5,258 nucleotides of DNA from Actinomycetota bacterium. GTDB taxonomy: Bacteria > Actinomycetota > Acidimicrobiia > Spongiisociales > UBA11373. This document shows positions 4,702-5,258 of this stretch, piece by piece. Within the stretch, counting starts at the first letter, position 1. Each line of letters begins with the position of its first letter. The notes under the pieces were generated by a model, which saw only the letters and a program-made list of their open reading frames with translations, made no database searches and was not told the origin of the DNA. The DNA lies in NCBI GenBank assembly GCA_030688105.1, contig JAUYIV010000050.1:1-5258 (forward strand), read 5' to 3'. Made by a program: the position numbers and the translations under genes.

Positions 4702-5258
4702 ATGGACCCCTGGGCTGCGGTCGCCTCCTCCCTCGGAGATGAGGCCGTGGGCGCGCTACGAACCGGGCCCGAGCCCGATGTCGCCGTCGTGCGGCTGGCC
4801 AACCTGCTCGAGGGAGTTCCTCAGCTCGCCCAACCCGGCTTCGCCGCGCCGCTCACCGCGCTGGCCGGCGCCTCCCGCGCCCTCTTGGCGGTCGCATCCT
4901 CCCTCGGCTCAGAAGCTGCCGACGTACTGACGTGGGACGCCCCGCCCGCACCGGTCCTCGGCGGAACCGCCGATCCGCTCGCATCGATCCAGCGGGGCGT
5001 CGCGGCCCACGTTCTCGGCATCGCCGCCCTCGACCTCACCGATCGACTCGACATGCCCGCCGTCGGCCGCGCCTTGAGCGACCTGGCGGACGCCGCCGCG
5101 TCGGCAGCCCTCGACGCCGTCGCCGGGAATGGGCCCCGGATGGCGGTGATCGCTCTCGGGAAGTGGGGCGGCGGCGAACTCAACTATGCGTCCGACATCG
5201 ACCTGCTGTTCGTCCACGATGGAAACGAGACGGAGGCCGGGCGAGTCGCGTCACGGTT
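4702..5258 (+). CDS. glnE: Glutamine synthetase adenylyltransferase / adenylyl-removing enzyme, N-terminal part (cut by window end)
   Basis: The first 185 codons are present and the frame is still open at the window edge; GlnE proteins are usually about 950-1000 residues. The enzyme attaches AMP to, and removes it from, a tyrosine of glutamine synthetase, lowering or restoring nitrogen assimilation. ALGKWGGGELNYASDIDLLFVHD-type sequence at 151-173 matches the first nucleotidyltransferase motif of GlnE (GKLGGGELN..SDIDLIF in E. coli). D165 and D167 correspond to the metal-binding Asp173/Asp175 of the adenylyl-removing half. Residues 27-78 (VAVVRLANLLEG, then LAGASRALLAVASSLG) resemble the usual GlnE N-terminal helical region. 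The Trp in GKWGG replaces the common Leu. ATG 4702 fits the family spacing to the motif and lies directly behind a -10-like hexamer. The second, adenylylating domain would lie beyond the window. Confidence 0.92.
   Translation, partial: MDPWAAVASSLGDEAVGALRTGPEPDVAVVRLANLLEGVPQLAQPGFAAPLTALAGASRALLAVASSLGSEAADVLTWDAPPAPVLGGTADPLASIQRGVAAHVLGIAALDLTDRLDMPAVGRALSDLADAAASAALDAVAGNGPRMAVIALGKWGGGELNYASDIDLLFVHDGNETEAGRVASR

Overview
The window is high-GC bacterial DNA. Strong G/C third positions leave long antisense frames open across every real gene. The gene set, GTG starts and TANNNT -10 boxes close to start codons best fit an actinobacterium, possibly an Acidimicrobiia-like lineage. GlnE occurs mainly in Actinobacteria and Proteobacteria, so this placement is an inference from signals and not from a phylogenetic marker.

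Layout. (1) Bases 1-141 hold the last 46 codons of an IS481-type transposase running rightward and cut by the window edge. (2) Bases 142-344 have no gene but contain three different heptanucleotide tandem arrays and an 8-bp inverted repeat. (3) mgtE (345-1721, +) encodes a complete Mg2+ channel/transporter with its cytosolic N domain, CBS pair and five-helix pore domain. (4) A 45-bp convergent gap carries another short heptamer array. (5) On the minus strand, read right to left, lie a class-IV PLP aminotransferase (4632-3808), a 110-bp spacer with a large hairpin and a promoter, a phosphoenolpyruvate carboxykinase of the ATP family (3697-2186), and an unrecognised 140-residue protein (2189-1767) whose GTG start overlaps the carboxykinase stop codon. 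(6) A 69-bp divergent promoter region with a fourth intergenic group of heptamers separates the aminotransferase from glnE (4702 onward, +), which runs off the right edge.

The genes are mostly central metabolism and homeostasis: magnesium uptake, the oxaloacetate/PEP node, amino-group transfer, and adenylylation control of glutamine synthetase. They do not form one obvious pathway, and no defence system, CRISPR array, RNA gene or prophage was seen. The points most worth a second look are four. The carboxykinase looks divergent, with several hallmark active-site motifs altered. The unknown protein is translationally coupled to it. Intergenic regions repeatedly carry 7-bp-period repeats. Three genes share -10-like hexamers 6-8 nt before their ATG, suggesting leaderless transcripts.
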